Shown piece by piece: positions 22,395 to 33,360 of a stretch of DNA of 64,000 nucleotides (positions within the stretch are counted from its first letter, which is position 1; each line of letters starts with the position of its first letter). Made by a program: the position numbers and the translations under genes. The notes below the pieces were generated by a model. The model ran no database searches. It was not told where the DNA came from and was given only the letters and a program-made list of their open reading frames with translations. The DNA is taken from contig JAPYXD010000581.1 in the NCBI GenBank assembly GCA_030998225.1, positions 5,591,501 to 5,655,500 on the forward strand, in the 5' to 3' direction. Source of the DNA: Diplolepis rosae. Its lineage: Eukaryota > Arthropoda > Insecta > Hymenoptera > Diplolepididae.

Positions 22395-22660
22395 AATAAG
22401 AAGTGGGATTGAGGAACAGAACAAACTGAAGCTTTTGAAAAAATAAAAGAACTCTTGACAACAGCACCCATTTTAACCTGCCCAGATTTTTCACAACCTT
22501 TCCAGCTAAAAACAGACGCTAGTGACACTGGATTGGGAGCAGTGTTAACTCAAGCAATAGAGGGAACTGATCACGTAATTGCATACGCTAACAGAAATCT
22601 AAATGATGCAAAGTCACGATACTAGGCGTCAGAGAAAGAATGCCTAAAAATTAAGACCAC
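22395..22660 (+). pseudogene. pol: gypsy RNase H, N-terminal part
   Basis: Reading through a stop near 22410, the strand encodes TAPILTCPDFSQPFQLKTDA, then SDTGLGAVL and HVIAYANRNLN, the start of the gypsy RNase H domain with its first catalytic Asp. A stop replaces a codon at about 22623. The remainder of RNase H and the integrase zinc-binding region are missing, the next recognisable sequence being the integrase core at about 22700. Confidence 0.7.
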
Positions 22661-22699
22661 AGGTTTTAAAAGAAAACCACGACAAATTGCAATCAAGAC

Positions 22700-23395
22700 A
22701 CATCTTAATGAAAAGATTGCCATGGATATAGTCGGACCATTGGGCGAAACTCAGTCAAGCAATAACTACATCCTATCCATTCAAGATGTCCTCACTAAAT
22801 ATATTATTTTGATACCATTGAAGGAGGCAACGAGTGAAAGCATATAGTACTGACTAATCTGTCAGATCACTACATCTACATTTTTTCTGCCCCCAAACAT
22901 ATACTTACAGATCAAGGTTTAAATTTTGTTTCCGAACTGCTTCAAAAATTCGAGAATCTATTCAGGATTAAGCACATTAAAACTACTACTTTCCAGCCCC
23001 AAAGCAACGGAGCCCTTGAAAGAACTCATCGTACAATAAAAGAGTTATTCAAAACGTATATTGCTGATAACGAAACTGAGTGGGATCAAAATTTTAACTT
23101 AATATGCTTAGCGTTTAACACAGTAGTACACGAAAGTACAGGTCTCACACCGTTTGAAATCACTTTCGACCGAAAAGGAAATTTATCCTCAGCATTGGCA
23201 ACAACAAGCTCAATCACATAGCAAGAAATATTAGATATGTGGAAGAAACGGCGTGAAGAATATCTCGAAAAAGGGGAAACAGCCATAAGGAAAACACAAG
23301 AGCGTATAAAAAAACAACAAGACGCAAGAATTATACGCACTAATTCTATTTTCGAACCCGGCGATTCTGTTTTCTTGCACAACGATAGCAAAACA
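22700..23395 (+). pseudogene. pol: gypsy integrase core, frameshifted
   Basis: The DDE integrase core is recognisable: AMDIVGPLG with the first Asp, HILTDQGLNFVS with the second, and SNGALERTHRTIKE with the Glu. The segment joining the first two Asp residues breaks near 22848 with stops. The C-terminal region (EYLEKGETAIRKTQERIK...FEPGDSVFLHN) ends at a long GA microsatellite at 23402. Integrase would join element ends to host DNA; this one is inactive. Confidence 0.8.
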
Positions 23396-23401
23396 AATAA
23401 A

Positions 23402-23456
23402 TTAGAGAGAGAGAGAGAGAGAGAGCGAGAGAGGGGGAAGGAGAGAGAGGAGGGAG

Positions 23457-23500
<44 letters not shown>

Positions 23501-23503
23501 AGG
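23402..23503 (+). repeat. GA/G-rich microsatellite in gypsy pol
   Basis: About 100 bp of GAGAGA with GGGGGAAGG and a final run of about nine G. It replaces or expands a short segment of the integrase C-terminus and therefore arose after insertion or in the parent copy. Confidence 0.9.
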
Positions 23504-23689
23504 ACCTTATACCATTGTCAGGAGAATAGGAGAAGCCGACTAGAAAATTCTATGCAAAATCCCTAATTACATAGTGCATGCTAATAGGTTGAAATTGTAC
23601 TACGAGTAATAGCCACATTTTATTAAATTTCAGAATAGGGAGTGTATACCGAACCATACCATCCTTTTACTCTTCCCTGCCGTCCTCGC

Positions 23690-25409
23690 CAGCGTCAACT
23701 TCACCTCACTCAGTGATGTGACCATTTTTGCCAAGAATCTTGGTCCAGCAAGATTATATCATACAACGTGACATTTGTACACCTCCATCGACACATCCGA
23801 TCTCAAAGTACGAATCACCCAATTGCGCGAATTATATAACACACTCTATTCGATGTGCCAAACCAATTGTAATGAACACTTCAGGATAAAAATGTTAAAC
23901 GATTGGATTCAGCGACTAGAAGTACAAAATTTATTAGAAAAGCTCCTAGTAAACAACAGAAAAAAACGAGGGCGTATTAACGCAGTAGGTAACGTCGCTA
24001 AAACGCTATTCGGCACCCTAACCGAAAGCGATCTTGAATATGCAATTTCTGAAATTGACAAGCTTTATAGAGATAATAAGGTCATCGCTACGAGCATCTC
24101 AAATCAGATGAGGATAATTAAATCTTCGTTAAATTCAGCTTCCTTTAGGGTTGATGCAATGATGGAACACAGTAAAGAAATCGTTAGAAAATTTAACGAA
24201 TGAGAAATCAAATTGATAATAATACGCAAAATTTAAAAATTATGATTATTGATTATGATTATGATTTTGACAGAATTGAGTAAAGACATCAATTTAGTAA
24301 TTGACGTTATCAATGACGGGAAGCATGGTATTATTCATCCGCAATTATTAACACCGAGAATATTTATAACTGAACTTAGAGAATTTGAGGAAACCCTTGG
24401 TGTAAAATATCCAATTCCTTTAAAAGAAACTAACTACCAACATATTATAGATATTAGCGAAATCGGAATCATTATAATTGATGGAAAGTTACTGTATTCC
24501 ATCAAAATACCTGTATTGGAAGCCGATCAATTTAAAGTACAACATTTGATTTGTATATGTACCTACCGATAAGAACCTCTAACAAAACTGCAAAAATTAT
24601 GAGAAAAATAAAATCTGTCAAAGGCTACAACCTACGTACTTGATATCTGAAACTCACACATGCGAAAATCAAATTATTAAAGCTAGTATCAAAAGTTTAG
24701 ACTATAGGATGTGTCAAGTATCTCCCTTTAAAATTGAGTTGATTACTTATATCACGCTAGATAATAATCAAGGATATATCTTGATACCCGAGAATGAGCT
24801 CTCTTTAAGTGTCAATTGTCTCGATGAGAGTAGAGATATTGTACTCCATAAAGCGACTTTGATACCATAAAATGAGGATTGCGGTCTTGACTCCGAGTCT
24901 ACCATAATTAAACTAAAAAAACTGCAAAGATTGCAAAACACATTAGTTACAGAAAAAATATAACTATACCAATTTCACCCGATGAACTTAATCTACTACA
25001 AGATCATTTATTGCCGTTAAAAAAACAAATTGATCTTGAAACTTTAGCTGATTCTAGTAAGACATTGGATGAGATAGAAAGTTCATTGAACAAAATTAAA
25101 TCCGACAAACGTACTCGATCATGGACTGAAAAAGCACACGATACATTCACATATTTGAGCTACGCCGGACTAGTAACTATTCTTTTGTTCATTTTGTATA
25201 AATGCAAAATATTAGAATTATGTAGTAAGTGTATACCTAAGTTGCGCGTGAACATATGTTGCCCTACGAACAATGTAACGAACAATGTTACACCGCCAGG
25301 GTTAGTTACATATGTACCTTCGGCACCTCTTCAAGACACTGATTTAAACGCTATATCAGACGAACCAGTAGTAAGACATCAACTAGTTAAGCTGAGGCGC
25401 AAAAATTAA
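23690..25409 (+). pseudogene. env: gypsy env-like gene, broken
   Basis: Pieces at 23775-24203, 24249-24572, 24640-24870 and 25011-25409 are parts of an errantivirus-type envelope protein. The first contains a basic furin-like cleavage site followed by a Gly/Asn/Ala-rich fusion-peptide-like start and helical segments. The last holds a hydrophobic membrane anchor (about 25150-25200) and a short cytoplasmic tail ending at 25409. Env would mediate membrane fusion for infectious gypsy-type elements. Stops and frame changes separate the pieces and no signal peptide in frame was found, so none is functional. The assignment rests on the cleavage-site context and the position between pol and LTR. Confidence 0.75.
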
Positions 25410-25417
25410 GTTCTTCC

Positions 25418-25690
25418 AGGAGTAAGAACACTAGTGCCGGGGGTTAACGCATTGCACCAAGGAATGCATTTCCTTGATTTTCTAGGAAGGGACCCTTCGA
25501 TCCCTTCCACTTCCACCTCAGGACTGGGACCTGCCCTGCAGGTCCTGCGTTCCGAGTTTTTCAGTTTTGAATGTATCTTCGCCACGGCCAGATCTTTGTA
25601 AGACTCGTAAAAATAAAGTGTTGTCTTGATCCACGGATCAAGAGTGACAAAAAATCCTTCGTGTCTAATTATTTAAAGTGCCTAGACCGT
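25418..25690 (+). repeat. Probable gypsy 3' LTR
   Basis: The segment after env is non-coding. It contains GC-rich stem-forming sequence (GGGACCTGCCCTGCAGGTCC near 25525) and an AATAAA at about 25611, followed by GTGTTGTC, as expected for an LTR R-region end. With no second LTR in the window the boundaries are estimates. Confidence 0.5.
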
Positions 25691-25698
25691 CACAATAA

Positions 25699-25990
25699 TA
25701 TATTAGGTGTACAACTTTGCTTCGCTGTTTTCGATAGATGGCTGCAGCGGTAAGCGCTGATCGAAATAAGCAGATGTCCTTGACATCAAAATCACCGCTC
25801 TTGAAGCGTCGAAACCACTCACGACACGTTCTTTCACTAAGAGCAACTTCACCGTCAGCACTTGAGAGCATTCCATGAGCCTCAGTCGCAGTTTTCTTCA
25901 AATGAAAGCAGAAAAACAAAACTTTCCGCAAATGACGAAAAGTTGGCTCGAAAACTGACATCTTCGATCGAGAGTAAATTCATGATGCAA
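25699..25990 (-). pseudogene. mariner deletion derivative (N-terminal fragment)
   Basis: The minus strand encodes a mariner N-terminus: MSVFEPTFRHLRKVLFFCF, then TATEAHGMLSSADGEVALSE and TCREWFRRFKSGDFD. Soon after that the frame runs straight into an end sequence, TTAGGTGTACAACTTTG on the plus strand at about 25702, typical of a mariner terminus. The catalytic domain is deleted. It belongs to the lineage with the GGTGTACAA terminus also seen at 61205. Confidence 0.85.
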
Positions 25991-26505
25991 ACACAAATTC
26001 ACAAATGTGGTGTTGTCGTTATATTGACAGATGTCCAAGCTTACTGTGTAACATTTTTGTTCTGCCTATTTCAACCAGCACTTGTAGATAGTTTGTAAAA
26101 AGCTTATAAACAGTTTTTTAAAAATTAATAACGTTTGCAAATGGTTCGTCTGTACTTTGCAGATAAATACAGTTTGTAAATACCCAGATAACAAAGCATG
26201 CGATGTAAATCACCCGCGCATCTAGCGAAGCAGGAGGTGCATGCGAGATAGCACCAGTATGCCCACGCCATATGATGGTCGCATAAGTGCGAGCATAATG
26301 CTCGCACTATTTCGGCATGCACGTAATCACCATGTGCTGGGAGTACACGACGTACAAGTGCAGTCACCATGAATACAGTATAGAATCTTAAGCTCCATGC
26401 GGGTATAATGGAATTATATTATTATATTATGGAAATTTCGCATTTTGAGACTTTCTGGCAAGAGGACTTCAAATGAGGTGTTTTTTGATCGGATTTATAA
26501 ATGAA
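25991..26505. other. No gene recognised
   Basis: Mixed-composition DNA. The GC-richer part (26190-26370) has CGAGCATAATGCTCG-type short palindromes but no clear element ends. Confidence 0.4.
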
Positions 26506-26675
26506 GGTCCGCATGCAATAACCGCCTAGGCGCTCGGCACGTAGGCCGAGCGGATCGGGGATGCGCCTTTTATTAGCTGAAATCTCCTTTCGAAAAAACT
26601 TGGCTTATCAGAAGTCGCGTTCCCCCTCCGATCTGCCTAGTGGCCGAGCGCCCAGGTGGTTATTGCATGCGCACC
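26506..26675. mobile_element. 170-bp GC-rich palindromic MITE
   Basis: The left end (GGTCCGCATGCAATAACCGC) and right end (GGTTATTGCATGCGCACC) are inverted repeats that continue through GGCGCTCGGC/GCCGAGCGCC. Non-coding; it contrasts with its AT-rich surroundings. The target duplication is uncertain. Confidence 0.75.
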
Positions 26676-28660
26676 CTCAATTCCCCTAGAGAAAGCTTCC
26701 AAGAAAAAAAGATTTGAAAAATCCTGCTCTTAAAAGTTAAAATTTTGGGTGGCTGCACTATCGCTCGGTCGTCTAATATTCTTTAGTGGTGCAATCTTCT
26801 TTTCATGATGCTGCACTTGTATCAAGTAACGCTTTGCAAAATAATCTACAACCACAATCCATCATTTTGACATAGCATTTATTCTGAAAGAGCATATATC
26901 TCTATAAATACCACAACCAAAAAATGATAAAACATTTGAGTAGAGAAAACATCAAAAACGTGTATTTGAATTGATATATTTATTAATGATCGTTATATGG
27001 TGGAATATATTGCTAAATTACAATGGGTAGCAAATGTCTAGAATCATCGCTTTGATATGTTTTATACACCAAATACATAAACTTTTTCTGATCAAGTTTG
27101 GTAAACGGGGTAGGTTTACAACAGGGTCAAATTTTAGAGTATTTGTCAAGCTGCTTGAAATCCCAAGTAAAATGCTATCATAAAGCCCGTGTTTTCTCCT
27201 TGATAAGACGCCCAATCGGAAAATCGCTTCAGGGTTTGTGATTCACATTCAAAGGCAAAATCTTACGTTATTTAATTTCAATTGGTCGGGAATCAAATAA
27301 CAGCCTTATTGACAACCCTCCTTTTCAACTCTTTTCTGAATGCATCGTCAGGGCCATGAAATGGATTTTAAAATAGATCCGAATGCAAAATCAGAATCAA
27401 GTTTCAAAATTGAATAAAACTTACAAAGTAAAATCTTTATAATTTTTATAAACGATTTATGAAGATTGTATTTTTTCTGAACAGAGTCATGTCAATTCCT
27501 ACAAATAATAATTACGACATCGTAAACGATGTTTTAATTTAAGATAAACGTAACAGTGTTACTGTGTAACAGTTCCCTTTCTTCTCCGGTTTGTCTGCTG
27601 TAGGTACTCGACACACACACACACACAACCAACTTGGAGGCGTACGTGAAATCAAATCAGCTGTATAAAACCATGAATGTGATGTATTAAAAATTTTATT
27701 TAATTAACAAAGAGCTATGACTAAAAAACCAAATAATATTATCGTCACGCTATCCAAAAATAAATCAACGTAGCTGGCACGTGAATATCAATCGAGTCTC
27801 ATAAACTATCCTCTTCTTTCATCTCTGTCAGACTTATAGAGTTGTGTTTTTTTTTCAAGGATGGGAAAACGAATTATACCGACTGGAAGAAAAGTACCGA
27901 ACTGAAACCAACTAAGTAAATTAACAAAGTCGCTTTGGTCAGATGATTTTCATTTTCTTTTAAAAATAAATAAATATTGTTCTTATTTGAAATAATTTTC
28001 CTGAATTTTATTGACTTATCCTTGACCCGGAAAATTGTTAACTATTCACCAAGACTAATGAACAAGTTGAGAACTCGGTAACAGTTATATTTCCTTCTAC
28101 CATAAACATTGAATACCAAAAAATACAATTAATTTTTATCCAGCAATTTCATGTAAAAACCTCGAAAATCTAACAAAATTCTTAACAATCACTTATTCTT
28201 TCAGATATTTTGTATTCACATTTTTATAATTTTAATTTTATATAATTATACATATATTTTTACCAAGTGCTTCTTTTGAAATGTTTCGAATAAAAACAGT
28301 ACGTATGAAATTGAACTGGGTATAAAATATATTTTGCCTCCGTATTTGATAATCATATGCTGGTTTGTTATATTTAAACTGTACTTAGAATTATAATTGG
28401 TAACGATTTTTATAAAAATTAAAAAAAAAAAATCTCATATTCTATAGTTTTGGAACTAATGTGCAGCCAAAATATCCTCAATTTTTATTATAAAAATATA
28501 TGATTTTTAAAAAATTTTACGTCTTACAGGAATAAATAATGCACTAGTTTATACATAAGGCAAAATTACACTTAATATTTTTGGACACCCAACAGTATTT
28601 AATTTAATTCCAAACAGTGTACCAGTAGAAAAAGATGGAGTATTAAGATCAGAATCCGCT
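26676..28660. other. AT-rich DNA without recognisable genes
   Basis: I see a short CA microsatellite at about 27610-27624 and a TAACAGTGTTACTGTGTAACAG partial palindrome at 27549. The short open frames show no family similarity. Confidence 0.45.
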
Positions 28661-28674
28661 TCTCCCGTATTCTC

Positions 28675-28885
28675 CGAACCTGGCCCCAGCGACTATTATC
28701 TGTTCCCAAACCTCAAGAGATGGCTGTGTGGTAGGCCTTTTGAGTCGAACGAAGAAGTTGAATGGGAAACAGAAGGGCATTTTGAAGGATTCGACAAATG
28801 GTATGATTTGGAAGGAATAAATAAGTTGAAAGATCGTTGGTCTCATTGTATCGAGCTAAAAGAAGAGTACATTGAGAAATGACAC
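28675..28885 (+). pseudogene. mariner transposase C-terminal fragment
   Basis: The plus strand reads LAPSDYYLFPNLKRWLCGRPF followed by SNEEV...W...LKDRWSHCIELKEEYIEK, the end of a mariner transposase beginning just before its third catalytic Asp and running to the C terminus. Nothing upstream belongs to it and no terminal repeat was found. Confidence 0.8.
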
Positions 28886-28969
28886 CGATTTTTGCCAAAA
28901 AAAAAATAATTCTTCATTTTATCACGTGAATATCAAACACCCTAGTATAATTCATTTTTTCTGTTATTA

Positions 28970-29040
28970 TAATGATTAAGACCCTTCAACAATAGCTAAA
29001 ACTACAGGTGAACCTGTAACTTTCGAAGGTATTGTATGTG
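28970..29040. repeat. Single terminus of a CACTGCCGGTC-type Tc1 MITE
   Basis: TTATAATGATTAAGACCC...AATAGCTAAAACTACAGGTGAA matches, with divergence, the right terminus of the MITE at 12590-12659. The partner terminus was not found nearby, so this is a relic. Confidence 0.5.
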
Positions 29041-29159
29041 TATTCTTTCAAGGTTAGAGAACTACTGATAATATCGACTCTAAGAAAGCACCGTAATAAC
29101 TGCAACCAACAGTCGTAACAAAGTCGGCACAGGTCGTGAATTGACCAATATTGTAATTT

Positions 29160-29465
29160 TAATAGTATATTATGTGCCTAGTCGCATAATGAGGGTTATT
29201 ACGTGACGAGCGACAATGCTAGCAGGAGATCGAAGCCAAGGCGTAGTCGAGGCGTAGGTGAAACGAATTGTGTGCATTGGCACATATTCTGTTTTATGTG
29301 ACTTCGGCGCATTTACGAGTTTTTATGCGTACACTCGAATCCAATCTGAAAAGGTCGAAATTGCCGTGATTATCGCCCATCTCACTTGACATTTCGCGAA
29401 TACTTCCGGATATTTTGATTTTCTCGATCTTGTGTAGGAGTAGCGTATTATAAAATAAGAATAAG
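29160..29465 (-). repeat. Dispersed repeat with short conserved frame, copy 1
   Basis: Matches 60420-60805 in reverse orientation. The left tip TATTATGTGCCTAGTCGCAT corresponds to the right tip ATGCGCCTAGGCACATAATA at 60770. On the minus strand it reads GSIREMSSEMGDNHGNFDLF then RLDSSVR, nearly as in the other copy. In this copy the start codon of the shared frame is lost (ISGS instead of MAGS). Confidence 0.75.
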
Positions 29466-29585
29466 ACTTTAAATGAAGCGAATACTTTTTTTGTAATTAT
29501 GGAGAGGTTCAAGTGATTAACTGAAAATGTATTGCAAAAAGTTTTGAAAGATAAAATTTAAGAATCAGAAAGGTTTTGTCTCACC

Positions 29586-29852
29586 ATGCACCAATTTGCA
29601 AAAAAAATACGTATTTTTGATAGGTTTTTGAATTTATCCGGGATCGTTCGTGTGTTACGCAATTTGAGTTACTCTGATACGAAGCGTTGGTGGGTGCGTA
29701 GGGGGAGGGGAGAAATTATGATCGAAATAGGTCGGGCCGGAATATCTCGCGGTTCCCCACAGGATATATTAGGGAGAGCAAAGCTTTTTGGTTCCACCAA
29801 AAAAAATTGGGGTAGGCCGAAAACTACTGATGGTTTCAGGAAAATAATGTGA
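29586..29852 (+). other. Unrecognised 88-codon open frame
   Basis: An open frame with a central basic stretch (SDTKRWWVRRGRGE). I do not recognise the family, and no intron signals or partner exons are clear. It adjoins the GC-rich island on its right. Confidence 0.2.
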
Positions 29853-29899
29853 CGATAGTCGATCCATTGAAAGCTGTTTATTTGACCCGTTTACACTTT

Positions 29900-30240
29900 A
29901 GAAGGACAATACGGGTGTGGTCGAGTCGCTTGGGCCTGTCTGGGCGCCAACTTGCCCCTTACTGGGCTGCCTGGGCAGCGCGTGTGTGTGGCCCCCATGG
30001 CTTGGTCGGCGGTTTTCGTGGCCGGGTGGGTCGACGTTGAGTCTGCGGGTCCTCTAGTGGTGGCGAATAAGCTGTATCCGGCGTCCTGGGGCTAACCGGG
30101 CGAGATGGCCAGATCCTCGTGGCCGGTTGATGGGAGCCTGATTTTCCCGGTCGTCCTACGGGAAAAGTTGGCGTGAAGTTTTGCGCCCTAGTGGTCGTGG
30201 CGCCTCCGGTGTGACCTTTACTGGCGTCTCCTTGATTTCA
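29900..30240. other. GC-rich island of unknown origin
   Basis: About 340 bp of strongly GC-rich sequence (for example CTGGGCTGCCTGGGCAGCGC and CCGGCGTCCTGGGGCTAACCGGGCGAG) within AT-rich flanks. Composition resembles a LINE 5' UTR or a promoter, but it matches neither LINE 5' UTR seen in this window. An open frame (29849-30040) crosses the left part without recognisable similarity. Confidence 0.4.
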
Positions 30241-30729
30241 AAAAATTTATTTTATAGGTTAAATACTCTATTTTAGTCAGAAAAACTCATTTTCCCATGC
30301 AAATGAAAATTTTCCTATTATTTAGAAAAAAATTATCATTTCCAAGTAGAATATTTTTATAATATCTGGGAATTTAACGAAAGTTAAAAAAATTGTATCG
30401 AAGCTCTTTTTGGAAAAATTACTGACATTTATGTGCTTACTGCTTTACAATCAATTTTAAAAAATGTCCGAAATTTCTTTACAATGTATTTAACGAATAG
30501 ATACACTTCAAAAATTGATTTGGGAATTTCCTTATGATTTTTTCACGCAGTAAGTACGAGAATGTGGGTACATTTTTGAAGCTTTTTTCGTAAAAAGATG
30601 ATTTGTTCGGCTTTGGGTGAATAATACATTATGTAACGCGGAGCCAAGCTGTGCCGAGTACGCACTTGGCTCTAAGATGCATTCGATATTTTATGCAAGT
30701 AAAGGACATTTTTCGCATCATTCTGGGAG
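30241..30729. other. No gene recognised
   Basis: AT-rich DNA; nothing supported. Confidence 0.4.
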
Positions 30730-31023
30730 TGTTTGGTAACATTAGAAAATCGGGAAATATTTAAAAAGGACGGTTATTACTATCGCCTTAACGTCATCAC
30801 TATTCCGACCAAATATCCAATCCTTCACGATTTTTCAGCAAACTTTTACGGAAAAACCATCTTTTTTAAACTGGACCTTCATGGAACTTATCAGAAAATT
30901 CCGATCATTTTGAAAGATATACCAAAAATCACCGTAATAATTTCTTTCGGTTTGTTTGAGTACCCCGTTATAACTTTTGGTCTTTGGAATGCCGCTCAGA
31001 TTTTTTCAGCATTATTTTATTAA
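30730..31023 (+). pseudogene. Ty3/gypsy reverse transcriptase fragment
   Basis: The frame matches the RT palm of a gypsy-type element: YYRLNVITIPTKYPI, HDFSANFYGKTIFFKLDLHG with the motif A Asp, then IPKITVIISFGLFEYPV and FGLWNAAQIF. It stops at 31023 before the motif C double Asp. It is from a different lineage than the element at 21315, and no LTR or other pol domain is near. Confidence 0.75.
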
Positions 31024-31299
31024 AGCATTGGGAGAGCTACACTGAGAAAAACTCCTGGACAAAGTGAAGTAATATATGTAGTTGAAAATGTCCTAAACTA
31101 CTTTTTGTGGTTGAATTCAAGCAATGGTTGACCCGTCAGTGTAGGTACTAAAAGTGGTCGCCGTGACTAAATAATGTAGTCACAGCAACTATGTAATGTT
31201 GTCAGAGTCACTATATGTAAGTTTCAACTATAAAGTTATGTAAAATCAAGTTCCTAAAATCAAATGCATAAAATCATTACGTAATACATTGTATTTTTC

Positions 31300-31525
31300 A
31301 TAGCACCTCTTTTGAAAATCTGTTTGACGGTATCTGTAGAGCGGGTTGAAACTTTAAATGTAGTAGGATTTAAAATCACAGTTTCGACCCGCTCGACAGA
31401 TCAAATCAAATTCTCTAAATAATTGCTATCAGTTTCTATGAAATAGTATATTGCGCAACAAGGGGCGAAAGGCGACAATTTCACGAGTGTGAAGTTAGCT
31501 GCCCGAGGGAAGCCCCCTGATAGGA
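31300..31525. repeat. Foldback repeat (GGGTTGAAA family) left of the Crypton relic
   Basis: Diverged copy with GAGCGGGTTGAAAC, GTTTCGACCCGCTC and a trailing CAAGGGGCGAAAGGCGA...GAGTGTGAAGTTAGCTGCCCGAG. The trailing block is in the same orientation as the one at 33468-33530, so the two lie as direct repeats on either side of the tyrosine-recombinase relic. Confidence 0.65.
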
Positions 31526-32429
31526 AAAACAAACAATCACAAATTTTTATCCTATATTTATAAAAATTTCGCATTTTTACTGTGAAACATTCTCACTGTT
31601 TTACGATGTCCCTAAACTTTAACATATTTTAATATAAATTATAAACATATTTCTCTCCATGTATCAAGAAAATTTTGTTATTAATTTGGGAAATGAATTA
31701 AGGATAAATAAAAACATTAAATTAACAATGTCGAATTTTTGATATTTTTCATCACAACTTATTATTCCTATTGCAAGATTTCTCTAGGCAGTCTTAAAAT
31801 GATGTATCACATCTTACAATATTAATTTTAGAAAAATTGACCATTTTAATCTTAAATAGAAGATGATGTAACTATTTTCAGTCTAACAGAGGCTCCGAAT
31901 AATACAAAAAAATCTTATACCACTAAAAAAGAACTATTTCGATAAAATAGTTTTTTTTTAAAAATAACATCAACGTTTTTTTTAAATTAGTATAGAATAA
32001 ATTCTTAATGGAACTGTCAACCGCTTTTTTTTTATTTATCATAATGAATATGAACCATGCAATCTTTAATATTGATTATTTGGCTATTTTGTTTTTCGTT
32101 TTTGGTACTGAAAGATTTAGTTTCGGTCAAGGTGCAACTGACGTTTCTTTGATAAAAGCACGTCTGAACAGGAAAATCGGCTTCTGCAAAAAAAGCATTC
32201 TCGTCTTAAACATTTGGTGGTCTTGTCGATGTGCATGAACGCTTCGATTTTTGAGGATTATCAGACCCAGACCCAGAATCGAGAATTGAGAAAATTGATG
32301 TCGTGGGTTATTAGGTTTCCTATTTTTCTCTGGTTGTGTATAGAGTTTTCAACGTAACCTGTAAGGAATCGAATTTTATTTATTTCCTTTACATAAAATA
32401 TTATAAATATGAATATAAAAACTTTATAA
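31526..32429. other. No gene recognised
   Basis: AT-rich DNA. The 32008-32238 frame has a hydrophobic start but no recognisable continuation and is not called. Confidence 0.4.
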
Positions 32430-32431
32430 TA

Positions 32432-33360
32432 CCTTCTGCGACAGAATTTGATTTCTACCCACCATGTTGCTGTATCATTCGCGTGCTTGCTCCTTGATTT
32501 GCAAGAAGAGTAGCCGAAGTGCTGCCTAGACAGTGTCCCGTGTAAAGATTAGCATCAGGCAATTCAAGGTATTGGGCAACTTCGTTGAGAGTGCTTGCGA
32601 ATTTATTTTTACCAATCGCTTGCTTGGTACATTTGAAATTTCTATAGTTTAGAAAAAAACGATCAGTAGGGACATCTTTTGGACGCAAGGCGATGTATTT
32701 TCGCACAATTTTTGCGAATTTTGCCTCAATGACGAATGAGCGAGGAATATATGTTTTTGTATCTGGGATTCGCACCACCATAAACCTGTTTTTATCTTCA
32801 ATATCCGAGAATTTTACATTTGTAAGTTCACATCCTCTACATCCTCCAGTAATCCCTATGATAAGAATCACCTGGAAAAATATTTACAATAAAAAACAAC
32901 TGATCATATAGAAAACAATACAAATATAAGGAAAAATTATTGCGAAAAATAAGTATGAAAAATAACAGTTCATTATATTAACTAAAATTTTTAAATTTAT
33001 GGTGACGTTGCTTAATGCCCTTACTTTTTTTGCCAACCATCGATCATCGGGGGCTTCGTTTAAAAACCGTTCTATTTCTGTTGCTTCCAGAACTTTGGCT
33101 TTGGTACTCTGAAATCCCTTGGTTTTTTTTTTCAGAAATGCAGTCAACAGTGAATAATTACCAATGTTGACATCTCTTTGATTGACAATCACTGATTTTA
33201 GCATGGGATATTGACTCCACAGTGTGCATGGTTGATAATTCTCGGAAAGACTGAAGTTAGCCTCAAAATGAGGCTCGATAAGAGGGGAAATGACTGCAGA
33301 CGAAGTCAAGTCCATATACTTTCGATACTGGTTACAGCGTAAAATGCTTTCGCAGTCACT
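32432..33360 (-). pseudogene. Crypton-type tyrosine recombinase, two exons
   Basis: Exon 1 (to 33025) encodes an N-terminal core-binding region: LWSQYPMLKSVIVNQRD, LLTAFLKKKTKGF, then ERFLNEAPDDRWLAKK. A GTAAGG donor at 33024 and a TTTTCCAG acceptor ending at 32872 join it in phase to VILIIGITGGCRGCELTNVK in exon 2, giving the catalytic-domain start with its Arg. Further on, GHCLGSTSATLLANQGAS stands where the H-x-x-R box is expected, with the Arg lost, and the HGG that normally precedes Trp is followed by TAG at about 32457. After the stop, KSNSVAEG leads to a GTATTA donor-like site. Such enzymes integrate and excise by DNA strand exchange; this copy is inactive. Confidence 0.75.

Larger units (their letters stand above)
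19655..25690 (+). mobile_element. Gypsy/errantivirus-like LTR retrotransposon, 5'-truncated and inactive
   Basis: The plus strand carries, in order, the gag C-terminus, protease, reverse transcriptase, the start of RNase H, integrase, an env-like gene and a probable 3' LTR. That is the order of env-bearing gypsy elements of insects. The 5' LTR, primer site and gag N-terminus are missing. Stops and frame changes break pol and env, and two RT catalytic Asp codons are altered, so the copy is dead. Confidence 0.88.
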
